Shown: positions 1 through 7,115 of the stretch, piece by piece
How the letters are laid out: each line of letters opens with the position of its first letter
How positions within the stretch are numbered: the first letter of the stretch is position 1
Assembly: GCA_016875645.1 (NCBI GenBank)
Contig: VGPE01000103.1
Span: 1-9,218, forward strand
Direction of reading: 5' to 3'
DNA from: Chloroflexota bacterium
GTDB lineage: Bacteria > Chloroflexota > Limnocylindria > Limnocylindrales > CSP1-4
Length of the DNA stretch: 9,218 bases
Notes under the pieces: generated by a model
Databases searched by the model: none
What the model was told of the DNA's origin: nothing
Seen by the model: only the letters and a program-made list of their open reading frames with translations
Position numbers and translations under genes: made by a program

Positions 1-568
1 TGGTCACCTGCCACTCCAGCTCGGCGGCGCGCTCGCGCACGCGCGACGCGGTCTCGCGCGACCACGCGCCCGCCCGGGCACGCTCTCCCTCGGACGGGTA
101 GCGCCGCTCCCAGTCGCCGAACTTGGCGGCCATCGGCGCCAGGCGCTGGGCGACCCGCTTGTCGGCGTAGGCGACGATCATCGCCTCCAGGCTCGCCTCG
201 TTCTGCCAGCGCTCCCAGAACGCGTCGTCGCCGAGGCGGGTGACCGGATGACCGGCGACGGCGGGCGCCAGGCGGTCCAGCCCGCGCTCCGCGAGCCATT
301 CCGCGCCGGCAATGCCGTGCGGCAGGCGGCGCACGGGATGCTCCGCTGGCAACAGCTTGTCGATGTCGTGCAGCAGCGCCGCGGCCTCCACCAGCGAGCG
401 ATCCACCCGGACTGGCGCTGCGACCCGGTGCGTCCCGGCGCGTGCCTCCGTCCGCTCGGCGAGCCAGGCCGCCACCTCCGCGACGCCACGCGAATGGCGC
501 AGGTGCCAGGCTGGCGGCGTCAGGAAGTCGAGGAGACGTGCCGCCTCGATCCGGTCGGGCACGGACAT
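1..568 (-). CDS. HD-domain phosphohydrolase (HDIG class), C-terminus outside window
   Basis: Metal-dependent phosphohydrolase of the HD superfamily; the substrate (nucleotide or phosphoester) cannot be read from the sequence. The frame starts at an ATG (566-568 on the minus strand) and stays open to the window edge, giving 189 codons. The HD ligand pattern is complete: H25 (RHSRGVAEVA), H67-D68 (ALLHDIDK), H84 (PHGIAGAEWL), H107 (VAGHPV) and D136 (YADKR). Two further His after the HD pair are typical of the HDIG subgroup seen in stand-alone bacterial enzymes such as the YqeK type. No signal peptide or membrane segment is visible. I chose this ATG because a TACGAT box ends exactly 7 nt upstream and no Shine-Dalgarno is present, which suits a leaderless transcript. 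The gene lies downstream of comEC on the same strand, and the comEC frame remains open through it. The family is well supported; the function is not. Confidence 0.82.
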   Translation of the reverse strand, partial: MSVPDRIEAARLLDFLTPPAWHLRHSRGVAEVAAWLAERTEARAGTHRVAAPVRVDRSLVEAAALLHDIDKLLPAEHPVRRLPHGIAGAEWLAERGLDRLAPAVAGHPVTRLGDDAFWERWQNEASLEAMIVAYADKRVAQRLAPMAAKFGDWERRYPSEGERARAGAWSRETASRVRERAAELEWQVT

Positions 569-3032
569 GCGTCCGATCGTACCCGAGCGGCCCCTCGTGC
601 CGGGCGTGGCGGACTGCGCCCGGTGACGCCCGCGGCGGCGCCGAGCCCCTTCGCCGCTCCGTGGCGACTTCGACGGTTCGGCCGTCGAGCGAGACCTCCA
701 CGCTGCCGTCAAGATCCGTGCGCCCGACTCGTGCGCCGGCCGCCTCGAGGCGCCCCAACGTCGCAGGGGATGGATGGCCATACGTGTTCCCGGTGCCCAC
801 CGAGACGAGCGCGACGCGCGGGCGCAGGGCGTCGATCATGGGCTGCGTCGAGGACGTCCGGCTCCCGTGGTGGGCGACCTTGAGGACCTCCGTCCGCGGG
901 AGGCCCCGTTCGAGCAGGACCGGCTCGATCTCCTCTTCGAGGTCACCCGTGAGGAGCACGTGCTGGCGGCCGATCTGGCCGAGCAGCACGACCGACACGT
1001 TATTGACGCCGGTCCCATCATCCGGCGGTTCCGCGGGCACGGCATCCCGGTCGGGCCAGAGGACCGTGAACCGCACGCCGTCCACCATCAGCGCGTCACC
1101 GGTGGCGAGGCGACCGCGCGGGACGCCGTGCATCGCCAGCGCGAGTGACCACGCGGCGTAGCCCGGGCCCGCGCCGCGCATTCCGGGCTCGAACGCCCGG
1201 CCCACCCGGTAGCGCTCCAGCAGGAGCGGCAGGCCGGCCACGTGATCTTCATGCGGGTGGCTCAGGATGACCACGTCCAGGCGCCGGTCCCACGGCGGCA
1301 GCCGAGCGTCCAGTGCGCCGACCAGCCGGTCGGGATCCGGGCCGCCGTCCACGAGCAGCCGCGAACCGCGTGGCCCCTCGACGAGGATCGCGTCGCCCTG
1401 CCCCACATCGAGCGCCACGATCCGGAACCGGCCGTCGGGCTGGTGCGCCACGGCAAGGCCAGTGGTGGCCACGGCCAGCACCAGCACGCCGAGCGCGGCT
1501 CGAGGGAGCGGTCGCCGCAGCCGTTCGCGCCAGGGCGGGGCGGAAGTTCGCCCCGAGCCAGGGGCTCCCCTCCGACCGGAACGACCCGGGGAACGGGCAC
1601 GAAGCAGCGGCAGGACGCGGCGCGCGAGCAGAGCGGCCGGGATGACCCCGGCTGCAACGAGGTTGGCCGGGGGCTCCAGCTCCACGCTGGCAAGCGGCAG
1701 CGAAGCACCGGTTCGCACGACGGCGACGAGGGCCGCCAGCGGCAGCCAACCCGGGATCGCGAGAACTGCGACGACGCCTGCCGGTGCGATCCCGGCGAGG
1801 GCGGCGGCCCCGACCGCGAGGGCGAGCGTTCCGCCGGCCATCGCGAGCGGCACGAGCGGGACGACGGCCAGGTTGAGCAGCGGTGACAGTGCCGCGAGGC
1901 GCCCGAACGAGAGCAGGACGACCGGGAGCGTCGCGATCTGCGCGGCGAGGGAGACGCCGAGACCGATGCACAGCCACTCGGGCAGGCGGCCGTCGGCGCG
2001 CGCCCGGAGCCACGCCGTGATCGGCGTTGCCCACGCGATGAGGCCGGCGGTCGCCAGCGCCGACAACTGGAAGCCGGGATCCGCGACGACCTCCGGGTCG
2101 AGCAGGATGAGCCCCGCGACGGCGAGCGCCAGCGCATCCCGGGCGTTCCCTGCACGACCCGACTCCCGCGCGAGCGTCACCGCGCTGGCCATCGCCGCGG
2201 CACGAAGGACCGAGGGCGATGCCCCGGTCAGGACCGTGTACAGCGCGATCGCGCCGAGGGTGACCATGCGCCGCCGGCGACGCGGGGCCGCCACCAGGAG
2301 CCGGTCGACCAGGAGCGCGACGATGGCGATGTTCCAGCCCGAGATGGCGACGACGTGACTGACGCCGGCCTGCGTGAACGTCGCCGCGACGGCGCGGTCG
2401 ACGCGGTCGCGGAGCCCGATCAGGATTCCGGCCGCGAGCCCCGCCTCGGGTTCCGGCAGGGCCAGCGCCAGCGCATCACCCCCGGCCCGACGCAGCCCCT
2501 CCACGGCCCGGACTGGATCGCCCGGGTCCGTGCGCACCTCGAGCGTGCGGGACCGGAGAGTGGCGTCGACGCCGCTCCGTCGCAGGTACGCCCCGTAGTC
2601 GTCGTCCGGAGGCGGCTGGGGCGTGCCCGAGACCGTCACGAGGTCGGCCGGCCCGATCGGGGGGTAGCGGGGCGCATCCAGTGCGACCCGCACGGGCGGC
2701 TCTGTCTCGAGGACGGCAGTCGCGCGCTGCCGGCCCTGGCGTGGCGCCGAGACGGACTCCACGCGGCCCTGCCAGGGCCCTGCCCCATCCGGGAGCGTCC
2801 CGGCGGTCTCCGGCAGCGGCAGGGCCGCCGCCCGGAGCGCCACGAGCAGCAACCCGATGGCCGCGGGCGCCAGAGCAGCTGGGCACCGGAGCCGGTGGGA
2901 ACCGACGGCCACCAGCGCAAGTCCGGCGGCGAGCATCGGCAGCGCCTGGTCCGCTGTTCCGGTCGCCGCGATCGATGGGAGCAGCAGCGCAGCACCCACC
3001 ACGCCGAGCGAGAACCATCCAGTTCGCGACAC
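569..3032 (-). CDS. comEC: ComEC/Rec2 DNA-uptake channel protein; no stop codon found
   Basis: Polytopic inner-membrane channel that brings single-stranded DNA into the cell during transformation. Domains in order: an N-terminal hydrophobic segment (about residues 7-23) and DUF4131-like region to about 180; the Competence transmembrane domain (about 185-470) with the signature HVVAISGWNIAIV (SGWN at 231-234); and a metallo-beta-lactamase domain (about 538-790). The last keeps LDVGQGD (541-547), HPHEDH (592-597), NN (677-678), TGD (D697) and AHHGS (720-724), so its nuclease-type active site looks intact. The GTG at 3032 is chosen because it lies two bases after the comEA stop; the Shine-Dalgarno is weak. 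About 790 residues of recognisable family sequence matches the usual length. Oddity: after the domain ends near position 655, the frame continues without a stop through 569 and on to position 1, overlapping the HD gene. The end given here is therefore arbitrary, and the true terminus may be lost or lie outside. Confidence 0.93.
575..580 (-). promoter_or_regulatory. TANNNT (-10) box for a leaderless start of the HD gene
   Basis: On the minus strand TACGAT is followed by 7 nt and then the ATG of the HD-domain gene, again without a Shine-Dalgarno. It lies beyond the recognisable end of comEC, which suggests the HD gene has its own promoter rather than relying only on comEC readthrough. No clear -35 box. 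Confidence 0.45.
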
Positions 3033-3034
3033 CG

Positions 3035-3739
3035 TCAGCGCACGACGAGGAGGTCGCGGACCTTGCCGAACGCCGAATCGCCGAGGATCTTCCGGGCGCG
3101 CAGGTCGTCCACGCTGGTGAACGGCTTGTCCGTGCGCGCGGCGATGATCTTCGCGGCCGTGGCCGGCCCGATGGCCGGCAGGGCCTCCAGCTGGCTCGCG
3201 GTGGCGCTGTTGAGGTCGAGCAGCCCATCGCCTGGATCCTCGCGGGCCGACTCGGCCGGCGCCCTGCCCGCGCCGGTCGGGCTCGTGCTACCGCGAGCGG
3301 GCACGCGGACGCGGTCGCCATCGGCGAGCGGTGCCGCAAGATTGAGCTCGCCGGCGACGGCGGCCGCGTCCACCGCGGGCGCGTAGCCGCCGGCCGCCGC
3401 GATCGCCTCCACGACCCGGGCGCCTTGCGGCAGGCGATAGACGCCGGGCCGGCGAACCGCGCCGCCGACGTCGATCACCAGGTCGCGGACCGGGGATGCG
3501 TACGGGCCCGCCGCTGACGGGAGCGCCCCGTCCAGCGCCGCGACCTCGATGTCGACGGCGCCCCCGGTGGGGTCGGCCAACATCCAGGCGCCCGCAAGCA
3601 TGAGGCCGGCCAGCCCAAGGCCGAGGACGGCGATCCAGGCGCGTTTCGATTCGATGACCGGCGGCTTCGCGCCCGGCGTGTTCGGCGGCGCCGACGCCGG
3701 TGGTTCGACGACGCGCCAATCGCCCGGGAGTCCGTCCAT
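3035..3739 (-). CDS. comEA: ComEA competence protein: membrane anchor, SLBB and helix-hairpin-helix DNA-binding domains
   Basis: Membrane-anchored DNA receptor that hands incoming double-stranded DNA to ComEC. The 234-residue protein has a short proline-rich cytoplasmic start, one transmembrane segment (about 34-54, AWIAVLGLGLAGLMLAGAWM), an SLBB domain (about 86-147, VIDVGGAVRRPGVYRLPQGA) and, after a Gly/Ser/Pro-rich linker, a C-terminal double helix-hairpin-helix (about 171-234) with LDLNSATASQLEALPAIGP and the second hairpin TSVDDLRARKILG. This is the standard order for Gram-positive-type ComEA. I chose the ATG at 3739 because GAGG lies 6 nt upstream; GTG 3751 and TTG 3745 are in-frame alternatives with poorer context. 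The stop is two bases from the comEC start, so the two genes are surely cotranscribed. The identification is very secure. Confidence 0.95.
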   Translation of the reverse strand: MDGLPGDWRVVEPPASAPPNTPGAKPPVIESKRAWIAVLGLGLAGLMLAGAWMLADPTGGAVDIEVAALDGALPSAAGPYASPVRDLVIDVGGAVRRPGVYRLPQGARVVEAIAAAGGYAPAVDAAAVAGELNLAAPLADGDRVRVPARGSTSPTGAGRAPAESAREDPGDGLLDLNSATASQLEALPAIGPATAAKIIAARTDKPFTSVDDLRARKILGDSAFGKVRDLLVVR

Positions 3740-3840
3740 CTGCAACCTCACAGGAGGCGGCGGTGGGTCTCGTTGACGTCCGCCGCGTTGGGGGCACTTC
3801 CGACGCGGCAGACGTCGAAGACGAACGGTAGCGAGCGGCG

Positions 3841-3857
3841 CTTATCGGCGACTTATC
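3841..3857. repeat. Direct repeat CTTATC (GATAAG on the minus strand), 11-bp period
   Basis: CTTATC occurs at 3841-3846 and again at 3852-3857, one helical turn apart, about 100 bp upstream of the comEA start. A/T-rich hexamers stand out in this G+C background. Such phasing would suit a regulator binding one face of the helix or overlapping -10-like boxes for comEA. Chance cannot be excluded with six bases. Confidence 0.3.
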
Positions 3858-4063
3858 TGGCGCTCAGGCTGTGGGCAGCCCGCGGCGCGGTGGTGCAGGC
3901 CGCATCGTTCCTTCGCTCGGTCACGCCGACGGCGTTCCGTGGGCCATTGCGAGGCCCTGACGCCCGCGGCTATTGCCCGATGTCGCGCAGAACCACGCCT
4001 GGGGCGGGATCGGGACCCCGATGGCCGGTCGGCGACGAGATTCGGGGGTCGCAACTCCTGGCG

Positions 4064-4082
4064 GCAGCGCCCTCGGCGCTGC
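4064..4082 (-). terminator. Possible hairpin terminator after the Septum_form-like gene
   Basis: GCAGCGCC, a three-base loop, then GGCGCTGC form a perfect 8-bp stem with seven G-C pairs. It lies about 43 nt beyond the stop at 4125-4127 on the minus strand. No T-run follows on either strand, so it is not a canonical intrinsic terminator. In high-GC bacteria, strong stems without a U-tract can still mark transcript 3' ends. Confidence 0.35.
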
Positions 4083-4124
4083 GGCGTCGGCGAAGGACGC
4101 CCGGCCCGGACACGTGAAGGAGCC

Positions 4125-4574
4125 CTACGTCGTCGCCAGCCGGTAGGAGACCGTCATCGGGCCGTCGTCGATCCGCGACAGGTAGCAGGAGACCTCGCGG
4201 TCGCCCTGGCGCCAGCCGTCGGGGATCGGGAAGAAGTAGCCGACGGTCAGTTCGGGGTCGGTGAACGGGTCGCGGCCCGTGTAGTCGCGGAACGTGCGCA
4301 CGCACAGGTCGTCGGCGAACGCGAACAGCATCGATTCGGCCGGGTACGGATCGTCACCGCCGGCTGGGTAGTCGGCAAGGCCGACGATCTCGCCCGTGTG
4401 CGCCTCGTTGCAGGGGTGGTGCTGGACCTCGTGGACCGTCTCGATGCCGACCGGAATGTCGAAGCAGTCGCCGACCTTGAGGTCGTCCGCGGCGCCGGTC
4501 AGGCGATCGCGGAAGAAGAAGCCGCCGACGGCGATGACCACGACGATGAGCAGTCCCGCGACGGTGCGTCCCAT
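4125..4574 (-). CDS. Small membrane-anchored protein with a Septum_form-like extracytoplasmic domain
   Basis: The 149-residue protein has one N-terminal transmembrane segment (about 5-21, VAGLLIVVVIAVGGFFF) and an extracytoplasmic domain. The stretch LKVGDCFDIP, then TVHEVQHHPCNEAHTGEIVG resembles the Septum_form (PF13845) core, where two Cys and a C..xH..E pattern recur. Four Cys (37, 55, 91, 130) could make two disulfides outside the membrane. The domain name comes from a gene near division loci; its biochemical role is unknown, and nothing here ties this copy to septation. I chose ATG 4574 because GGAAGGA lies about 9 nt upstream; longer in-frame starts (for example ATG 4637) lack a spaced ribosome site and would add a charged tail before the membrane helix. 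The stop is TAG. It is transcribed divergently from the operon at 4735 and separated from comEA by 385 nt, so it is probably monocistronic. Confidence 0.75.
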   Translation of the reverse strand: MGRTVAGLLIVVVIAVGGFFFRDRLTGAADDLKVGDCFDIPVGIETVHEVQHHPCNEAHTGEIVGLADYPAGGDDPYPAESMLFAFADDLCVRTFRDYTGRDPFTDPELTVGYFFPIPDGWRQGDREVSCYLSRIDDGPMTVSYRLATT

Positions 4575-4734
4575 GGATTGAGGTCCTTCCGATCGCCGCC
4601 GCGCGAGTGCGCCGGCCGGGCCGCCATCCTCGGCCATGCTCCGACGCCGTTCGACCGTCCGTTCGTCCCGCCACCGCCCGCCATGGGTACCGCTCGACTT
4701 CCATGCCCTGCGCGCGCCGCGTAGAGTCAGCGCC
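4575..4734. promoter_or_regulatory. Divergent intergenic region
   Basis: These 160 bp separate the minus-strand Septum_form-like gene from the plus-strand operon and must carry both promoters. The plus-strand -10 candidate is TAGAGT just before the ATG at 4735. The minus-strand side shows a good ribosome site (GGAAGGA, about 4584-4590) but no clear -10 box. Confidence 0.5.
4722..4727 (+). promoter_or_regulatory. TANNNT (-10) box for a leaderless start of the Asp-box protein
   Basis: TAGAGT ends exactly 7 nt before the ATG at 4735, with no Shine-Dalgarno in between. That is the geometry of leaderless promoters in many high-GC bacteria, where transcription starts at or beside the A of ATG. No convincing -35 box is seen. 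The same spacing occurs before the HD gene. Confidence 0.45.
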
Positions 4735-5877
4735 ATGGTCATGGGAGGAGCGCTCGAGGTCGTCAGCCGCGGCGTCCTGTATCGCAACCCGCTGCCCGGG
4801 CACCAGAGCGTCCACGGCTACCTGCCGTTCGTGGTGCAGCTCTCGTCGGGTGAGCTCGTCTGCTGCTACCGCCAGGGCTCGGCGTTCTACTCCCGTGATG
4901 GCGCGCTGGCGGTCGTGCGTTCGACCGACGGCGGGACGACCTGGGCCGGCGGCGGGCTGGTCCGCGACCCGGCCGACGACCCAGTCCTCTATGCGTACAC
5001 GGCCCCATTCGCGGCGGCCCTCGCCGATGACACGATCGTCCTGGTCGCGGTCCGCCGTGAGCAGGCCGACGCGCGCCTCGCGGTCAACCCGCTGACCGGG
5101 GCGTTCCTGCCGGTCGAGACGGTGCTGTTCCGGTCGCCCGACGGCGGCCGCACGTGGTCGGAACCCGAGCCGATCCCGATCCCGGACGGCCTGAAACTCG
5201 ATGTCTCCGGCCCCATCGTGGAGCTCAACGACGGCGGCTGGTTCCTGCCCGCCGATACGGGCAAGGCGTACGACGACACCAGCCCCATCCGCAACCACAT
5301 GGTGGGCCTGGTCTCGGTGGATCGCGGCGCCACGTGGACGTTCGCCGGGCCGATCGCCAACGGAGCCGCGGAGCAGGTCAGCTACTTCCACGGCCGGGTG
5401 GTCCGCCTGCTCGATGGCCGGCTCTTCACCCTGCTCTGGGCGCGCGACGAGCGGACGGACGCGTTCCTGCCCCTCCATCGCGTGGTGTCTGACACGCGTG
5501 GCCGGAACTGGTCGAGGCCGGAGAACACCGGCATCCCCGGCCAGACGAGCTGGGCGGTCGACCTCGGGGGCGGCGTGATGGTCGCGGCGTACACCCTGCG
5601 CGAGGACCCGCGACCCGGCCTGATGGCGGTTCTCTCGCGCGACGGCGGCCGGACCTGGGACCTGGACAACCAGATCGTCGCCTGGGACGCCACCGGCCGC
5701 GAGACCATCGGCGTGGCGTCCGTGGACACGTACCCCCAGAGCCACGATGTCATTGCGTTCGGCCGGCCCGTGGCGATCCGCCTCCAGGACGGCGACGTGC
5801 TGATCAGCTACTGGTGCACCGAACTCTCGCTCACGCAGTGCCAATGGGTCAGAGTCCGCGTGGAGGGTGCCCGATGA
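4735..5877 (+). CDS. Asp-box (BNR repeat) beta-propeller protein, sialidase-fold
   Basis: A 380-residue protein with five Asp-box motifs (S-x-D-x-G-x-T-W type): 63-70 (STDGGTTW), 134-141 (SPDGGRTW), 194-201 (SVDRGATW), 252-259 (SDTRGRNW, degenerate) and 301-308 (SRDGGRTW). Spacing of 49-71 residues fits one motif per propeller blade, as in the exo-alpha-sialidase superfamily. The fold is clear; the activity is not. I cannot identify the sialidase RIP motif or assign a full Arg triad, so it may be another glycosidase, a lyase or a binding protein. No signal peptide is visible, so it is probably cytoplasmic. ATG 4735 is preferred for its TANNNT box 7 nt upstream; ATG 4741 is a close alternative, and the frame opens further upstream without support. 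It is the first gene of the operon, and its TGA overlaps the next ATG by four bases. Confidence 0.82.
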   Translation: MVMGGALEVVSRGVLYRNPLPGHQSVHGYLPFVVQLSSGELVCCYRQGSAFYSRDGALAVVRSTDGGTTWAGGGLVRDPADDPVLYAYTAPFAAALADDTIVLVAVRREQADARLAVNPLTGAFLPVETVLFRSPDGGRTWSEPEPIPIPDGLKLDVSGPIVELNDGGWFLPADTGKAYDDTSPIRNHMVGLVSVDRGATWTFAGPIANGAAEQVSYFHGRVVRLLDGRLFTLLWARDERTDAFLPLHRVVSDTRGRNWSRPENTGIPGQTSWAVDLGGGVMVAAYTLREDPRPGLMAVLSRDGGRTWDLDNQIVAWDATGRETIGVASVDTYPQSHDVIAFGRPVAIRLQDGDVLISYWCTELSLTQCQWVRVRVEGAR

Positions 5878-7115
5878 CCGCGCACGTCCGGCCGCCGCTG
5901 CCGCCGCGACCGTCGATCCCCCGCGGCGAGTACGCGCAACGGCGCGCCGCCGTCCGACTCGCCGCACAGCAGTCCGGCCTGGATGGACTGGTGGCCTGGT
6001 CGGCCGGCGGTTCGACGCTGGACCGCTACGGCAGCGTCTTCTACCTCACCAACCACTACGACGCGGGCAACGTGTTCCCGGACGTGCGGCCGCTGTTCAC
6101 GGGCTTCGGGATGGCGGCGCTGGTCGTCCCCTCGTACGGCGAGTCCATCCTGGTGGTGAACCAGCCCGACTGGCGCGACGACCTGGTCGCCGCCGACCGC
6201 GTCTGGGTGCGCCGGGACCTGTACGGCGGCGTCGCCGAGGCGCTCGTCGCGACCGGCCTCGACCGCGCGATCCTGGGCCTCACCGACGAGGAGCGGATGT
6301 CGATCACCGCCCTGCGGGCGATCGAACACGAGCTGCCGGGCGCGCGATTCGTGCGCGCTGACGAAGTGCTGATGGCCCAGCGGATGGTCAAGAGCCCGGC
6401 CGAGATCGAGATGATGCGGTACGCATCGGCGGTGAGCGTGGAACTGCTCGACGCGATGTTTGCCGAGGTGGCGCCCGGCAGGACCGACGGCGACGTGGCG
6501 GCAGCGGGGTACGCAGCGGCAGCCCGCCTGGGCGCCGTGCCATACGACTTCGCGATGGCTTCGGGGCCGGATTCGGGGCACCTCTGGTATTCGCGACTGC
6601 CCTCGTTCGACTGGAGGCGGCCCTGCGAGCCCGGCGACATCGTCCATCCGGACGTCTAGGGCGCGGTCGACGGCTACTTCTACGACTTCGTCCGCTCCAT
6701 CGTCGTCGGCGGCGAGCCGACTCCCGCACAGCAGGAGATCCTCGAGGCGAACATCGCCTGCATCCACGCGGCCTGCGCCGCGGCGCGGCCGGGCGCCACG
6801 GCCAGGGACCTCTATACAGTCTGCCACGCGGTGCTGGCGGAGCGAGGGCTGGCCCACCGCCCGGACATGGACCCGAAGGAATCGATCCTCTCGGCGGACT
6901 ACCTGGAGTCCGTGGGCCACGGGATCGGCGTGGGCTGGGAGCCGCCGACGATCACCCCCTACGACGAGACGGTGCTGGTGCCCGGCATGACGCTGGCGAT
7001 CGAGCAGCACGTCAGCCGGCCCGGCGTCGGCACGGTGCGGTTCGAGGAGACCGTGCTCGTGACCGAGGGCGAGCCGGAGATCATGACCGCCGGTTCGCCG
7101 GCGAGGTGGTGGTGA
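5874..7115 (+). pseudogene. M24-family metallohydrolase (Xaa-Pro peptidase/creatinase fold) interrupted by an in-frame TAG
   Basis: Read through the TAG at 6657-6659, this is one 413-codon gene of normal M24 length: a creatinase-type N-terminal domain (about 15-170) and a pita-bread catalytic domain (about 180-405). All five metal ligands are present: D260 (IVHPDV), D271 (YFYDFVR), H349 (VGHGIG), E377 (AIEQH) and E391 (RFEET). The D-x10-D spacing matches methionine aminopeptidase and proline peptidases. Such enzymes cleave Xaa-Pro bonds or, in relatives such as ectoine hydrolase, other amides; the substrate here is unknown. GGAGGG lies 6 nt before the ATG, which overlaps the previous stop (ATGA). 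The TAG is codon 262. Without readthrough the product is 261 residues with one ligand; the next in-frame start used as a gene start would be GTG 6831, leaving a fragment with only H349, E377 and E391. Both halves stay in one frame with no other lesion, suggesting a very recent nonsense change, a consensus error or readthrough. Confidence 0.85.
6657..6659 (+). other. In-frame TAG codon inside the M24 active-site motif
   Basis: The stop follows HPDV and precedes GAVDGYFYDF in the same frame, between two metal-binding Asp residues. A Tyr codon TAC one substitution away would restore a typical sequence here (inference). TAG also serves as the real stop of the gene at 4125, so general reassignment of TAG is unlikely. 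Confidence 0.9.

Larger units (their letters stand above)
3740..4124. other. Gap of 385 nt without a convincing gene
   Basis: No reading frame here has both family resemblance and a plausible start. I found no tRNA or other recognisable RNA gene. Four elements stand out: a perfect 8-bp hairpin (4064-4082), a short palindrome ATCGGG-AC-CCCGAT (4009-4022), a GATAAG direct repeat with an 11-bp period (3841-3857), and a 13-codon minus-strand ORF (3905-3864). The region must hold the end of transcription of the Septum_form-like gene and probably the comEA promoter, but I cannot name clear -35 and -10 boxes. A TACCGT box (minus strand, 3830-3825) is a weak -10 candidate. Confidence 0.6.

Noticed and set aside
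1249..2155. Minus-strand ORFs in the other two frames inside comEC
   Set aside because: They are off-frame readings of comEC; the frame from GTG 3032 keeps all ComEC motifs without a break.
248..2358. Several overlapping plus-strand ORFs over comEC and the HD gene
   Set aside because: All are Arg/Pro/Ser-rich shadow frames; the minus strand encodes conserved ComEC and HD motifs.
4009..4022. Palindrome ATCGGG-AC-CCCGAT
   Set aside because: Short, with a two-base centre, and such G/C palindromes arise often by chance in this composition; kept only as a note in the gap entry.
3773..4117. 114-codon plus-strand ORF in the comEA upstream gap
   Set aside because: No ribosome site, no recognisable domain, and biased composition; treated as non-coding.
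4354..5967. 537-codon minus-strand ORF opposite the Asp-box gene
   Set aside because: Its translation is low-complexity Arg/Gly/Ala-rich with no recognisable domain, and the opposite strand carries a clear Asp-box protein. Long antisense frames are expected with this third-position G/C bias.
6657..6659. Pyrrolysine at the TAG
   Set aside because: No pyl genes are visible, TAG ends another gene here, and the site is not one where known pyrrolysine enzymes carry it. A mutation or sequence error is simpler.
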